A program made the position numbers and the translations under genes. Shown one piece after another: positions 16,168-25,653 of a DNA stretch of 64,000 nucleotides (within the stretch, counting starts at the first letter, position 1; the number at the start of each line of letters is the position of its first letter). Below the pieces are notes generated by a model. It ran no database searches. It saw only the letters and a list, made by a program, of their open reading frames with translations, and had not been told where the DNA came from. The stretch covers positions 1 through 64,000 of the forward strand of contig DATBZA010000039.1 in the NCBI GenBank assembly GCA_036513415.1, written 5' to 3'. This DNA comes from 40CM-4-68-19 sp036513415. GTDB taxonomy: Bacteria; Myxococcota; Myxococcia; Myxococcales; 40CM-4-68-19.

Positions 16168-19100
16168 GGCATCGGGTCCGGGAACGTGGCGAGTGCGCGC
16201 TTGCCACGCCATCGCTCGAACCGAAGACGAAGGCGGTCGAGCGAGAGATAGACGACGGGCGTCGTGTAGAGCGTCAGGAGCTGGCTGACGACGAGGCCGC
16301 CGATGATGGTGACGCCCAGCGGTCTCCTCAGCTCCGACCCGATCCCGGTGCCCAGCGCGAGCGGCAGTGCGCCGAGCAGGGCCGCCGTCGTCGTCATCAA
16401 GATCGGGCGGAAGCGCAAGATGCATGCTCGCTCGATCGACTCCGCCGCGCTCTTGCCCTCGGTCCGCTCGGCCGCGAGCGCGAAATCGATCATCATGATC
16501 GCGTTCTTCTTCACGATGCCGATGAGCAGGATGATGCCGACCAGCGCGATGACGCTGAGATCCATGCCGCAGATGAGCAGGGCGAGGACGGCGCCCAGCC
16601 CCGCGGACGGCAGCGTCGACAGGATCGTGATCGGGTGGAGATAGCTCTCATAGAGGAGGCCCAGCACGATGTAGACGGCGACGAGTGCCATGGCGATGAG
16701 GAGCGGCTCGGTCGCCAGCGACGACTGGAACGCCTGTAGCGTCCCGGTGACGCTGCCGTGGATCGTTCCCGGCATGCCGATCGTCCGCTGCACCTCGTCG
16801 ATCGCGGCCGTCGCCTGGCTGAGGGCCACCCCGGGCGCCAGGTTGAAGGACACCATCACCGAGGGGAGCAGGCCCTGGTGGTTGACGGCGAGCGGCGCCG
16901 TGGTGGGAGCAAAATGCGCGACGGCGCTGAGCGGGACCTGTCCGCCGCCGGGCGGATGGAGGTAGATGGCGTCGAGTCCGGCCGGGCTCTGCCAGAACCT
17001 CGGCTCCACCTCCATCACGACGTGGTACTGGTTCAGTTGCGTAAAGATGGTCGAGACCTGCCGCTGGCCGAAGGCGTCGTAGAGGGTGTCGTCGATCATC
17101 TGCGGCGTGAGCCCCAGCCTCGCCGCCGTGGCGCGGTCGTACACGATGGAAGCCTGCAGACCACCGTTCTGCTGGTTGGAGCTGACGTCGGTGAGCTCCG
17201 GGCGCTTGCGCATCTCCCGCAGCAGGATCGGTCCCCACTTGTTCAGGTCCTGCAGGTTGTCCGTCTGGATCGCGTACTGGTATTGCGCGTTGCTCTGCAC
17301 ACCGCCGATGCGGAGATCCTGCGAGGCCTGAAGGTAGAGTGAGGCGCCCGCGACGCGAGTCAGCTTCGGGCGCAGCCGCGCGATGACCTGGTCCGCGCTC
17401 ACCTTGCGCTCCTCGAGCGGCGTCAGCGAGATGAATACCCTGCCGGTGTTCGTGGTGCCTCCCGGGCCAGCCCCGCCCGTGAACCCCATCACCGTCGCGA
17501 CCGCCGGGTCGGACTTGATGATGTCGACGAAGGTGGCCAGCCGCGCCTGCATCGCCTGGAACGAGGTGTCCTGCTCGCCCTGGATGGCGCCGTTGAGACG
17601 TCCGGTATCCTGTTGGGGGAAGAAGCCTTTCCGCACGACCTGGAAGACGTAGACGTTGGCGGCGACGGTGACGAGCAGCACGCCGAGGGTCATCCCAGGA
17701 TGGCGGAGCACCACTTCCAGGCTCCGCTGGTACGCGCGCAAGAGGCCCGAGAACACCTTCTCGCTCGCTCGATACAGCCGTCCGTGTTTCTCCTCCGGCT
17801 CGTGCCTGAGCAGCCTCGCGCACATCATCGGCGTGGTCGTCAGCGAGACCAGCAGCGAGACGAGGATCGCGACCGACAAGGTGACCGCGAACTCGCGGAA
17901 AATCCGTCCGACGATGCCGCCCATGAGGAGGATCGGGGTGAAGACCGCCACGAGCGAGACGCTGACCGAAAGGACGGTGAACCCGATCTCGCGCGCACCC
18001 TTCAGGGCCGCTTCCATCGGGGGCATGCCTTGCTCGATGTACCGCACCACGTTCTCGCTGACGACGATCGCGTCGTCGACGACGAAGCCGGTGGCCACCG
18101 TGAGCGCCATCAGCGACAGGTTGTCCAACGTGTACCCGCAGAGGAACATCATCGCGAACGTCCCGATCAGCGACACCGGGACCGCCACGCTCGGGATGAG
18201 GGTCGCGCGCCCGTTGCGCAGGAAGATGAAGACCACCAGGACGACCAGGGCGATCGACACTAGCAGCGTGCGCTCCACTTCCCGGACGGACGCCCGGATG
18301 GTGGTGGTCTGGTCGAGGACGACCGTCGATTGGATGCCGGAGGGAATCGAGGCTGCAAGCTGCGGGAGCGCTGCCCGCACGCGGTCGACGGTGTCGATGA
18401 TGTTCGCCCCCGGCTGGCGGGAGACGATGACGAGCACCGCCGGCATTCCGTTCATAAGGCCGGCCGTCCGGACGTCCTCGACCCCGTCCTGCACGGAAGC
18501 GACGTCCGAGAGCTTGACGGCGGCGCCGCTGTGATAGCTGACGACGAGCGGGGCGTAATCCGCGGCCCGCAGGAGCTGGTCGTTGGCCGCCACGTCCGAC
18601 GTTGAGCTGCCATCGGCGAGCTGACCCTTGGGACGATTGACGTTCTGCGCGCCCAGCATGGCGCGGACGTCCTCTAGCCCCAGGCCATAGGCGTTGAGCT
18701 GGGTGGGATTGAGCTCCACGCGCACGGCGGGCAGTGAGCTGCCGCCGACGACGACCTGACCGACCCCCGGAATCTGCGAGAGGCGCTGCTGCAAGATGGT
18801 GGACGCCAGGTCGTACAATCGTCCGCGGTCGTAGACCTTCGAGGTCAGGGCCAGGATCAGGATCGGCGAGTCCGCCGGATTGACTTTTCGATACGTCGGG
18901 TTGCTGGGCAGGTTGGCCGGAAGATTCCCGCGGGCAGCATTGATGGCAGCCTCGACGTCCCGCGCGGCGGCGTCGATGTTGCGGCCCAGGTCGAACTGCA
19001 ACGTGACGGTGCTCGAGCCCAGATAGCTCGTGGACGTCATCTCCGTCACCCCGGCGATGCGGCCGAACTGGCGCTCGAGCGGTGTGGCGACCGACGACGC

Positions 19101-19277
19101 CATGATCTCGGGACTGGCGCCCGGCAGCGCCGTCTGGACGGTGATGGTGGGGAAATCGATCTGCGGGAGAGGGGAGACCGGCAGTTGGGTAAAGGCGACG
19201 CCGCCAGCGAGCGCGATGGCTGCCGTCAAGAGGACCGTAGCCACCGGCCGCCGGATGAAGGGGGACGAGAGGCTCAA
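16164..19277 (-). CDS. mdtC: RND-family efflux pump, second inner-membrane subunit (MdtC-like)
   Basis: A 1037-residue inner-membrane transporter with the RND layout of 12 helices and two large periplasmic loops. The start (SLSSPFIRRPVATVLL) and GFVVDDAIVVSENVVRYIE, which carries the proton-relay aspartates of helix 4, are clear. The start is TTG, overlapping the previous stop as TTGA. It is the partner of the preceding RND gene; two different RND subunits in one operon are characteristic of the MdtABC heteromeric pump. Probable substrates are bile-salt-like or aromatic compounds, known only from the family. Confidence 0.88.
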   Translation of the reverse strand: MSLSSPFIRRPVATVLLTAAIALAGGVAFTQLPVSPLPQIDFPTITVQTALPGASPEIMASSVATPLERQFGRIAGVTEMTSTSYLGSSTVTLQFDLGRNIDAAARDVEAAINAARGNLPANLPSNPTYRKVNPADSPILILALTSKVYDRGRLYDLASTILQQRLSQIPGVGQVVVGGSSLPAVRVELNPTQLNAYGLGLEDVRAMLGAQNVNRPKGQLADGSSTSDVAANDQLLRAADYAPLVVSYHSGAAVKLSDVASVQDGVEDVRTAGLMNGMPAVLVIVSRQPGANIIDTVDRVRAALPQLAASIPSGIQSTVVLDQTTTIRASVREVERTLLVSIALVVLVVFIFLRNGRATLIPSVAVPVSLIGTFAMMFLCGYTLDNLSLMALTVATGFVVDDAIVVSENVVRYIEQGMPPMEAALKGAREIGFTVLSVSVSLVAVFTPILLMGGIVGRIFREFAVTLSVAILVSLLVSLTTTPMMCARLLRHEPEEKHGRLYRASEKVFSGLLRAYQRSLEVVLRHPGMTLGVLLVTVAANVYVFQVVRKGFFPQQDTGRLNGAIQGEQDTSFQAMQARLATFVDIIKSDPAVATVMGFTGGAGPGGTTNTGRVFISLTPLEERKVSADQVIARLRPKLTRVAGASLYLQASQDLRIGGVQSNAQYQYAIQTDNLQDLNKWGPILLREMRKRPELTDVSSNQQNGGLQASIVYDRATAARLGLTPQMIDDTLYDAFGQRQVSTIFTQLNQYHVVMEVEPRFWQSPAGLDAIYLHPPGGGQVPLSAVAHFAPTTAPLAVNHQGLLPSVMVSFNLAPGVALSQATAAIDEVQRTIGMPGTIHGSVTGTLQAFQSSLATEPLLIAMALVAVYIVLGLLYESYLHPITILSTLPSAGLGAVLALLICGMDLSVIALVGIILLIGIVKKNAIMMIDFALAAERTEGKSAAESIERACILRFRPILMTTTAALLGALPLALGTGIGSELRRPLGVTIIGGLVVSQLLTLYTTPVVYLSLDRLRLRFERWRGKRALATFPDPMP

Positions 19278-22200
19278 GGCGATCCCGCCGGCGCGGGCGC
19301 CGTCCGCTGCGCGCGGGCGGCTCGCGCCGCGGAAAGCTTCTTCGCGATGCGATCGAAGAAGACGTAGATGACGGGCGTCGTGTAGAGCGTGAGCAGCTGG
19401 CTGAGCGTCAATCCGCCCACGATTGCAATCCCGAGCGGCCGGCGCAGCTCCGAGCCCGGTCCGGTCCCTAGCGCTAGGGGAAGTCCGCCGAGCAGCGCGG
19501 CCATCGTCGTCATCATGATCGGCCGGAACCGCAGCAGCGCGGCCTGATGGACGGCCTCGCGCGCGCTCACGCCGGTGTTCCGCTCGGCCTCGAGCGCGAA
19601 GTCGACCATCATGATGCCGTTCTTCTTCACGATCCCGATCAGCAGGATGATGCCGATGAGCGCGACCACATCCAGCTCCGCCCGGCAGATCATCAGGGCG
19701 AGGATCGCGCCGACCCCGGCGGAGGGGAGCGTCGAGAGGATCGTCAAGGGGTGGATGTAGCTCTCGTAGAGCACCCCCAGGACGATGTAGACGACCACCA
19801 GGGCCGCGAGGATGAGGAGCGGCTCGTTGCCGAGCGATCCGTGGAAGGCCTGGGCGGTGCCCTGGAACGTCGCCAGGATGGCCGGCGGCATCGCCAGCTC
19901 GCGCTGCGCGCGCTCGACGGCGGCGGTTGCGCCGCCGAGCGATGCCCCCGGCGCCACGTTGAACGAAATCGTCGCCACCGGGAACTGACCCTGGTGGCTG
20001 ATCGCGAGCGGCGCCGCCCCGGTCTGCACATGGGTGAACGCGCTGAGGGGCACCGGTCCGCTGGAGCCCCGGACGTAGATGTCTTGCAACCTGGCGGGCG
20101 CGCTCTGGAAGTCCGCCGCCGCCTCGAGCACTACGTGGTACTGGTTGATCTGCGTGAACAACGTCGATACCTGGCGCTGGCCGAAGGCGTCGTAGAGCGC
20201 GTCGTCGATCGCCTGCGGCGTGATCCCCAGGCGCGATGCCGTCGCCCGATCGACCACGAGCGAGGTCCGCAATCCCTGGGTCTGCTGATCGTTCGCGACG
20301 TCGCTCAGCTCCGGCAGCTGCTTCAGCCGGTTCGTGAGCCGCGCAGTCCAGGTGGCGAGCTCGTTCGCGTCGGGGTCTTCCAGCGTGTACTGGTACTGGG
20401 TCCGGCTGACTCGATCCTCGATGGTGAGGTCCTGCACCGGTAGCAGGTAGAGCGTGATGCCCTGCACGCCATGGAGCTCGCCCTGGAGGCGGCGCATCAC
20501 CTGCGTGGCGCCGAGCTTGCGCTCCGCGAGCGGTTTCAGGTTGATGAGCATGCGGCCGCTGTTCAGCGTGGTGTTCGTTCCGTCGACGCCAATGAACGAA
20601 GACATGCTCTCGACAGCCGGGTCGCGGAGGATGACGTCGGCGAGCGCCTGCTGCTTCTCGGCCATCGCCGCGAAGGAGATCCCTCCGGGCGCTTCCGAGA
20701 TGCCCTGGATGACCCCCGTGTCCTGGACCGGGAAGAAGCCCTTCGGCACCGCCAAGTAGAGCACCACCGTCAGCGCCAGCGTCCCGGCCGCGACGCAGAG
20801 GGTGGCGGTTTGATGATCGAGCACCCACTCGAGGGTCTTCCCGTAGAACGCGACCACGCGCTGGAACATCCGCTCGGAGGCGTCGGGCCGCCGGGGCTCT
20901 TTCGCGTTCGAGCGGCCGCGCAGGAGCTTCGCGCAGAGCATCGGCGTCAGCGTCAGCGATACGACCGCGGAGAGGAGGATGGTCACCCCGAGCGTGACGG
21001 CGAATTCCCGGAACAGCCGGCCGACGACGTCGCCCATGAACAGCAACGGGATGAGCACGGCGACGAGCGATACCGTCAGCGAGAGGATCGTGAACCCGAT
21101 CTGCTCGGCCCCTTTGAGCGCGGCCTGCAGCGGCTTCTCGCCCTCCTCGATGTAGCGGACGATGTTCTCGATCATCACGATCGCGTCGTCCACGACGAAG
21201 CCCGTCGAGATCGTCAGCGCCATCAGCGTCAGATTGTTGAGGCTGTACCCGAGCAGGTACATCGCCGCGAACGTCCCCACCAGCGATAGTGGAACCGCGA
21301 CGCTGGGAATGATGGTGGCGGACGGACTGCGCAAGAACAGGAAGATCACCGTCACCACCAGCGCGATGGTGAGCATGAGCTCGAACTGCACGTCGCTGAC
21401 GGAGGCCCGGATGGTCGCGGTGCGATCGGTCAGGACCGTCGTCTGGATGGACGAGGGGAGCGAGGTCTCCAGCTGCGGCAGGAGCTTCGTGATGCTGTCG
21501 ACCACCTGGATGATGTTCGCGCCCGGCTGGCGCTGGACGTTGAGGATGATCGCCGGGACGTGGTTCATCCACGCCGCCTGCTTCGAGTTCTCGACGCCGT
21601 CGACGACCGTCGCGACGTCCGAGAGCCGCACGGGCGCTCCGTTCCGGTACGCGATCACCACGGACCGGTAGTCGTCAGCCGCCAGCAGCTGATCGTTCGC
21701 GCCGATCTGGAACGATTGCTGCGGACCGTCGAAGCTGCCCTTGGGCCGATCGATGCTGGTGCCTTGGACGGCGCTGCGGACCGCCTCGAGGTCGAGGCCG
21801 TATGACGACAACGTGGTGGGGTTCGCCTCGATCCGGACGGCGGGCTTCTGCCCGCCGCTGATGCTCACGAGACCGACCCCGGGCAGCTGCGAGATCCTCT
21901 GTGCCAGCCGCGTGTCCGCCAGATCCTGCACCTTCGAGAGCGGCATCGTCTTCGACGTCAGCGCCAGCGTCAGGATGGGAGCATCCGCCGGATTGGATTT
22001 GCTGTAGACGGGCGGGGCCGGCAGGTCGCTGGGCAGGAACGTCTGCGCGGAATTGATCGCCGCCTGGACTTCCTGCTCCGCGACGTCGATGTCGAGGCTC
22101 AGCGAGAACTGCAGGGTGATGACCGAGCTACCATCCGAGCTGGTCGAGGTCATCTGGTTCAGGCCTGGCACCTGTCCGAACTGCCGCTCGAGCGGCGCGG

Positions 22201-22390
22201 TGACGGCGGAAGCCATCACCTCGGGGCTTGCGCCCGGGAAGAAGGTGAGGACCTGGATGGTGGGGTAGTCCACTTCGGGCAGCGCCGAGACGGGCAGCTG
22301 CCGATACGCAACCGCGCCCGCGAGCACGATGGCTGCCATGAGCAGGGACGTCGCGACGGGCCGGAGGATGAACGGTCGGGAGAGACTCAC
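19274..22390 (-). CDS. mdtB: RND-family efflux pump, first inner-membrane subunit (MdtB-like)
   Basis: A 1038-residue RND transporter. It starts SLSRPFILRPVATSLLMAAI, contains GFVVDDAIVMIENIVRYIE in helix 4 and ends in a proline/alanine-rich tail. Start GTG overlaps the periplasmic adaptor stop as GTGA, with SD provided by the end of that gene. It forms with the following gene a heteromeric MdtBC-type inner-membrane trimer driven by proton flow. Confidence 0.88.
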   Translation of the reverse strand: MSLSRPFILRPVATSLLMAAIVLAGAVAYRQLPVSALPEVDYPTIQVLTFFPGASPEVMASAVTAPLERQFGQVPGLNQMTSTSSDGSSVITLQFSLSLDIDVAEQEVQAAINSAQTFLPSDLPAPPVYSKSNPADAPILTLALTSKTMPLSKVQDLADTRLAQRISQLPGVGLVSISGGQKPAVRIEANPTTLSSYGLDLEAVRSAVQGTSIDRPKGSFDGPQQSFQIGANDQLLAADDYRSVVIAYRNGAPVRLSDVATVVDGVENSKQAAWMNHVPAIILNVQRQPGANIIQVVDSITKLLPQLETSLPSSIQTTVLTDRTATIRASVSDVQFELMLTIALVVTVIFLFLRSPSATIIPSVAVPLSLVGTFAAMYLLGYSLNNLTLMALTISTGFVVDDAIVMIENIVRYIEEGEKPLQAALKGAEQIGFTILSLTVSLVAVLIPLLFMGDVVGRLFREFAVTLGVTILLSAVVSLTLTPMLCAKLLRGRSNAKEPRRPDASERMFQRVVAFYGKTLEWVLDHQTATLCVAAGTLALTVVLYLAVPKGFFPVQDTGVIQGISEAPGGISFAAMAEKQQALADVILRDPAVESMSSFIGVDGTNTTLNSGRMLINLKPLAERKLGATQVMRRLQGELHGVQGITLYLLPVQDLTIEDRVSRTQYQYTLEDPDANELATWTARLTNRLKQLPELSDVANDQQTQGLRTSLVVDRATASRLGITPQAIDDALYDAFGQRQVSTLFTQINQYHVVLEAAADFQSAPARLQDIYVRGSSGPVPLSAFTHVQTGAAPLAISHQGQFPVATISFNVAPGASLGGATAAVERAQRELAMPPAILATFQGTAQAFHGSLGNEPLLILAALVVVYIVLGVLYESYIHPLTILSTLPSAGVGAILALMICRAELDVVALIGIILLIGIVKKNGIMMVDFALEAERNTGVSAREAVHQAALLRFRPIMMTTMAALLGGLPLALGTGPGSELRRPLGIAIVGGLTLSQLLTLYTTPVIYVFFDRIAKKLSAARAARAQRTAPAPAGSP

Positions 22391-23613
22391 CGCGTGCTCC
22401 TGCCCATCCCCTCGGCGACCGCTGCTCTCGGCGAGATGCGGATGCCGTCCTGCAGCTTGTCGAAATTGTCGATGGCGATGACGTCCCCGGGCTTGAGCCC
22501 CTTGACGATTTCGACGACGTCACCGTCGGTGGCGCCCAGGGAGACCGCCTGCACGGAGACGGTCTGGTCGGATTTGACGAGGTAGAGGAACGCGCCTTGT
22601 GCGCTGCGCTGGACGGCCGCTGACGGAACCAGGGTCGCCTCCCGGTGCACGTCCACCAGCAACCGCGCATTCACGAACTGGCTGGGAAAGAGGGCGTCGT
22701 CCTGGTTGGGGAAGACGGCCTTCAGCTTGACCGTGCCCGTGGTGGTGTCGATCTGGTTGTCGAAGGTGATGACCTCTCCCGTCGCGATCCGCTTCTGCTG
22801 TGCCCGATCGAGCGCGTCCACGGTGAGTCGGTGGCCGAGGCGGAGCTGCTGCTGGATCTCGGGCAGGAAGTCTTCGGCGATGCTGAACACCACCGTGATG
22901 GGCTGCAGCTGAGTGATCATCAGCAGGCCCCCGGTATCCGTGGCGTGCACGATGTTGCCGGGGTCCACGAGGCGCAGGCCGACGCGGCCCGAGATGGGCG
23001 AGGTGATTCGCGAATAGACGAGTTGCAGCTTCGCGCTGTCGATCAGGCCGCGGTCATTCTTGAGGACGCCCTCGTCCTGGTGGACGAGGGCCACTTGCGT
23101 ATCGAGCAGCTGTTTCGGGATCGCATCCCGCGAAAACAGGCTGTGGTATCGATCGAGGTCGATCCGCGCGTTCTCGAGCAGGGCCAGGTCGCGCTGATAC
23201 TGGCCTTGTGCCTGCGTGAGCTGCACTTGGAACGGCCTGGGATCGATCTCGGCCAGGACGTCGCCTTGATGCACCATCTGGCCTTCGCGGTAATTCACGG
23301 CCATGAGTTGCCCGTCCACCCGGGACCTCACGGTGACCGTGGCGAGCGGCGTCACTGTTCCGAGCGCGTCGAGGTGCACGCCGATGTCCCCTTGCGAAGC
23401 CGTGGCGGTGGTCACGGCGAGCGGCGGCGGCGCCCGAGGCGCCTGTGCCTTCGATTGCGCGAGCGCGTGCCGTTGCCAGATGAACGACGCGCCACCGCCG
23501 ACCACCGCCACGGCGAGAATCCAGCGCCACCGGCCGCGCCCCTTGGCGCGCCCATGATCGGAAGCGGGGCGCGGAGGGCCCTCCGGAGTGACGCTTTCAG
23601 CCCGCTCAGGCAT
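22387..23613 (-). CDS. mdtA: Periplasmic adaptor of RND efflux pump (MdtA-like membrane fusion protein)
   Basis: A 408-residue membrane fusion protein. One N-terminal transmembrane anchor (about residues 28-45) is followed by the lipoyl-like half motif GTVTPLATVTVRSRVDGQL, a coiled-coil hairpin rich in Q, R and L (residues about 130-190), and the second half ITSPISGRVGLRLVDPGNIV. It links the RND pump with the outer-membrane channel. The ATG has GGAGAG upstream. The operon order adaptor-pump-pump-channel matches mdtABC plus a NodT-like channel. Confidence 0.9.
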   Translation of the reverse strand: MPERAESVTPEGPPRPASDHGRAKGRGRWRWILAVAVVGGGASFIWQRHALAQSKAQAPRAPPPLAVTTATASQGDIGVHLDALGTVTPLATVTVRSRVDGQLMAVNYREGQMVHQGDVLAEIDPRPFQVQLTQAQGQYQRDLALLENARIDLDRYHSLFSRDAIPKQLLDTQVALVHQDEGVLKNDRGLIDSAKLQLVYSRITSPISGRVGLRLVDPGNIVHATDTGGLLMITQLQPITVVFSIAEDFLPEIQQQLRLGHRLTVDALDRAQQKRIATGEVITFDNQIDTTTGTVKLKAVFPNQDDALFPSQFVNARLLVDVHREATLVPSAAVQRSAQGAFLYLVKSDQTVSVQAVSLGATDGDVVEIVKGLKPGDVIAIDNFDKLQDGIRISPRAAVAEGMGRSTR

Positions 23614-24109
23614 GCGCACTCTCCATTTCGCGAGAGTGAACGTAAGGAGGGTGCGGCGGCGCTCGCGCGTGGATCCGACGAACGGTCGGATCCTGCCGAC
23701 GATCACCCGCAGCGCGCTCGTGGACGTGGCCGCGCAAACTGGTGCCCACGCGCGGCGGCGGTGGCGAAATGGCCACCCAATGCCCCGGGATCAGCCGCCA
23801 GTGGCCATCGGGATCTTCCACCCAACGCGACGGTTCCCAGTCGTATCCCGGGTAGCGCGCAATCCAGCGACCCTCGACCCACACCCATTCGTCGTGCTCG
23901 AGCGACCAGTAACCGGGCTCCCAGACGTAGCCGGGCTGGGGCGGCGGCGCGTAGACGACACGGGGCGGCGGAGGCGGACGTGAGCTGACGATCGCCGCGG
24001 TGATGATCGACGTCCCGACCACGGCGCCGAGCAGCGCGCCATGCCTGTAACAGCCAGGCGCCAGCGCCAGCAGCAACGTGAATGCAATCGGCTTGACGAA
24101 TGTCTTCAT
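23606..24109 (-). CDS. Small lipoprotein with YxWxxGxW repeats
   Basis: A 167-residue protein with a lipobox (LALAPGCYRH). After a short glycine/alanine helix and a proline run it has repeated aromatic units, PGYVWEPGYWS, DEWVWVEGRWIARYPGYDWEPSRWV and LIPGHWV (split here for reading), the YXWGXW-type repeat seen in small proteobacterial envelope proteins. The C-terminal 40 residues are basic and less conserved. Its 3' end overlaps the mdtA start, so it may be the first gene of the pump operon. A relative lies at 54476-55171. Confidence 0.65.
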   Translation of the reverse strand: MKTFVKPIAFTLLLALAPGCYRHGALLGAVVGTSIITAAIVSSRPPPPPRVVYAPPPQPGYVWEPGYWSLEHDEWVWVEGRWIARYPGYDWEPSRWVEDPDGHWRLIPGHWVAISPPPPRVGTSLRGHVHERAAGDRRQDPTVRRIHARAPPHPPYVHSREMESAHA

Positions 24110-24248
24110 GGCGTCCTCGCCATGAAGAGTCCGAAGCGCGCCGATCGGTTTGGGTCCGACACGATACTGAAATGCAGCCGCGCATCGAATGCAGCGGTCG
24201 AGCCGAGGCCGCTCCGGACGGCTCCCGCGGACCATCGGGGACGTCGAA

Positions 24249-24794
24249 CTAATCGTCTTCGTCGAATTTCTGGATGCCGGCGGCGAACCAGCTTCCGCCC
24301 CCTGCAACGCGAATCAGCAGCACGGGCGTATTGCAGGTAACCGGCGGGGCAGGCGACAGCACGTCGTTGATCCGGAAGTCCCCGTCCGCCGAGAGAGGAA
24401 CCGGCTTCGTGTTGCGCTCGACGAATGGAGCCACGTTTTCACAGATGAGCGTGGCGAAGACTTGGAGGGTAGCCGTTCCGCCGGTGGGTGTCAGCACAAG
24501 CGCAGTCCCGATGGTGTTGCCCGCGGAGAAGATGAGTCCCCGCCCGTCAGCCGTGATGTGCCCATCGGCCTTCACGTCAGCGGTCAAGTGGGCGATCACC
24601 CACGCCGAGCCGGCGGGTTGCACGCCGCGGACGATGTTGCGGTTGACGACCGCCGCGGTAGGGCCTGTCCCAGGGGCGCCGGAGACGCCGTCTACCCCGA
24701 TTCCGCCCTTGAATCTGGCGAGCGAGTCGTCGGCCCGGCCGAGCGATGGCGCGAGTGAGACCACGGCAATTGCAAGCAGCGTAACGATTCTCAT
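24249..24794 (-). CDS. Secreted protein of unknown function
   Basis: A 181-residue protein with a Sec signal (MRIVTLLAIAVVSLAPSLGRA, cut near residue 21 or 22). The mature part is beta-rich, with glycine/threonine turns, two cysteines (LICEN and VTCNTP) that could form a disulfide, and an acidic end (QKFDEDD). The ATG is preceded by AGGAGG at good spacing. The family is not recognised. The 240 bases between it and the peroxiredoxin gene hold no convincing ORF. Confidence 0.6.
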   Translation of the reverse strand: MRIVTLLAIAVVSLAPSLGRADDSLARFKGGIGVDGVSGAPGTGPTAAVVNRNIVRGVQPAGSAWVIAHLTADVKADGHITADGRGLIFSAGNTIGTALVLTPTGGTATLQVFATLICENVAPFVERNTKPVPLSADGDFRINDVLSPAPPVTCNTPVLLIRVAGGGSWFAAGIQKFDEDD

Positions 24795-25034
24795 GGTGCA
24801 GGCCTCCTGAGGGTACTGGTTGTTGCGCGCTCCTTCCACGGATCGTGCCAGACCGGCGGCAGTCGGGACGCCAGCCGCCGGTTGGTGGATCGGCCCCGAG
24901 CGCTCAAGTTCCCGACATCGTCTGTCGAGAATCGATCAGCGCGACGCCGCCATGCTCGTCACTGAAATCTGCCCGCTGCTGATCGAGCGTGCCCGTCGCG
25001 GCACCGGGCGGTGATTCGCGTTAGGCTTCGCCCG

Positions 25035-25526
25035 ATGACGACGGTCAAGTACGGCCAGCCGGCTCCCGGATTCACGCTGCCTGCCACGGGCGGCCGCTCC
25101 ATCTCCCTCGCCGACTTCCGGGGGCGCGCCGACGTCGTGCTGGTCTTCTACTGCTACGACTTCGGCCGGATCTGAACGCCCGAGCTCGGCGACCTGGACG
25201 AGGTCGCGCGGAAAGTGGCCGCACGTGGCGCCGCCCTGCTCGCGATCAGCGGCGACAGCCCGTTCTGTCATGACGCGTTCGCTCGTGCCCGCGGGTTCTC
25301 CTTCCCGCTGCTGAGCGACGTGCACCGGGCGGTCATCCGCGCCTATGGCGTACACGACGAGGAGCGCAATGTCGCATACCGCTCGACGTTCATCGTGGAT
25401 CGCGAGGGGGTACTGCGCTGGGGCCAGGCGGGCGACCGCGACATGGTTCGCGACGGCGACGAGATCCTCCGCGTGCTGGATCTCATCGCCGCGCGGGCGG
25501 CACCGCCTGACGCAGCATCAAGGTAG
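25035..25526 (+). CDS. Candidate selenocysteine peroxiredoxin (in-frame TGA at the peroxidatic position)
   Basis: The frame from ATG 25035 runs MTTVKYGQPAPGFTLPATGG, then VLVFYCYDFGRI, a TGA at 25173-25175, then TPELGDLDEVARKVAARGAA and on to a TAG at 25524. In AhpC/TSA peroxiredoxins the stretch before TPEL or TxEL holds the peroxidatic cysteine (VCTxEL), so the TGA stands exactly where that Cys would be (codon 47). Read as selenocysteine, the product is 163 residues with normal family layout: thioredoxin-fold strand, ISGDSPFCHDAF with C78 as a possible resolving residue, FPLLSDVHRAVIRAYGV, and RSTFIVDREGVLRWG. A SECIS-like hairpin follows the TGA. The alternative is a single nonsense mutation; both sides otherwise remain open and family-like. 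Confidence 0.75.
25189..25207 (+). promoter_or_regulatory. SECIS-like hairpin just downstream of the in-frame TGA
   Basis: GCGACCT (25189-25195) pairs perfectly with AGGTCGC (25201-25207), closing a five-base loop GGACG. The loop begins 21 bases after the TGA. Bacterial SECIS elements lie inside the coding region immediately 3' of UGA, with an apical loop within roughly 16-37 bases that starts with G residues bound by SelB. Length, position and the GG at the loop start all fit this known pattern. The hairpin also has to encode LGDLDEVA, which limits how surprising it is in GC-rich DNA. Confidence 0.6.
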
Positions 25527-25653
25527 GCGCACGAGGTTCAAGCCTGCGAGCGCGCCGCCGGCCTGCTGCATCTTGCCACCTTCGACCAGACCGCCCAGAT
25601 CGACCGCCGCGAAGCCGATCTGGTCGATCAAGCTCCGACACCTCGGCCCCGTC

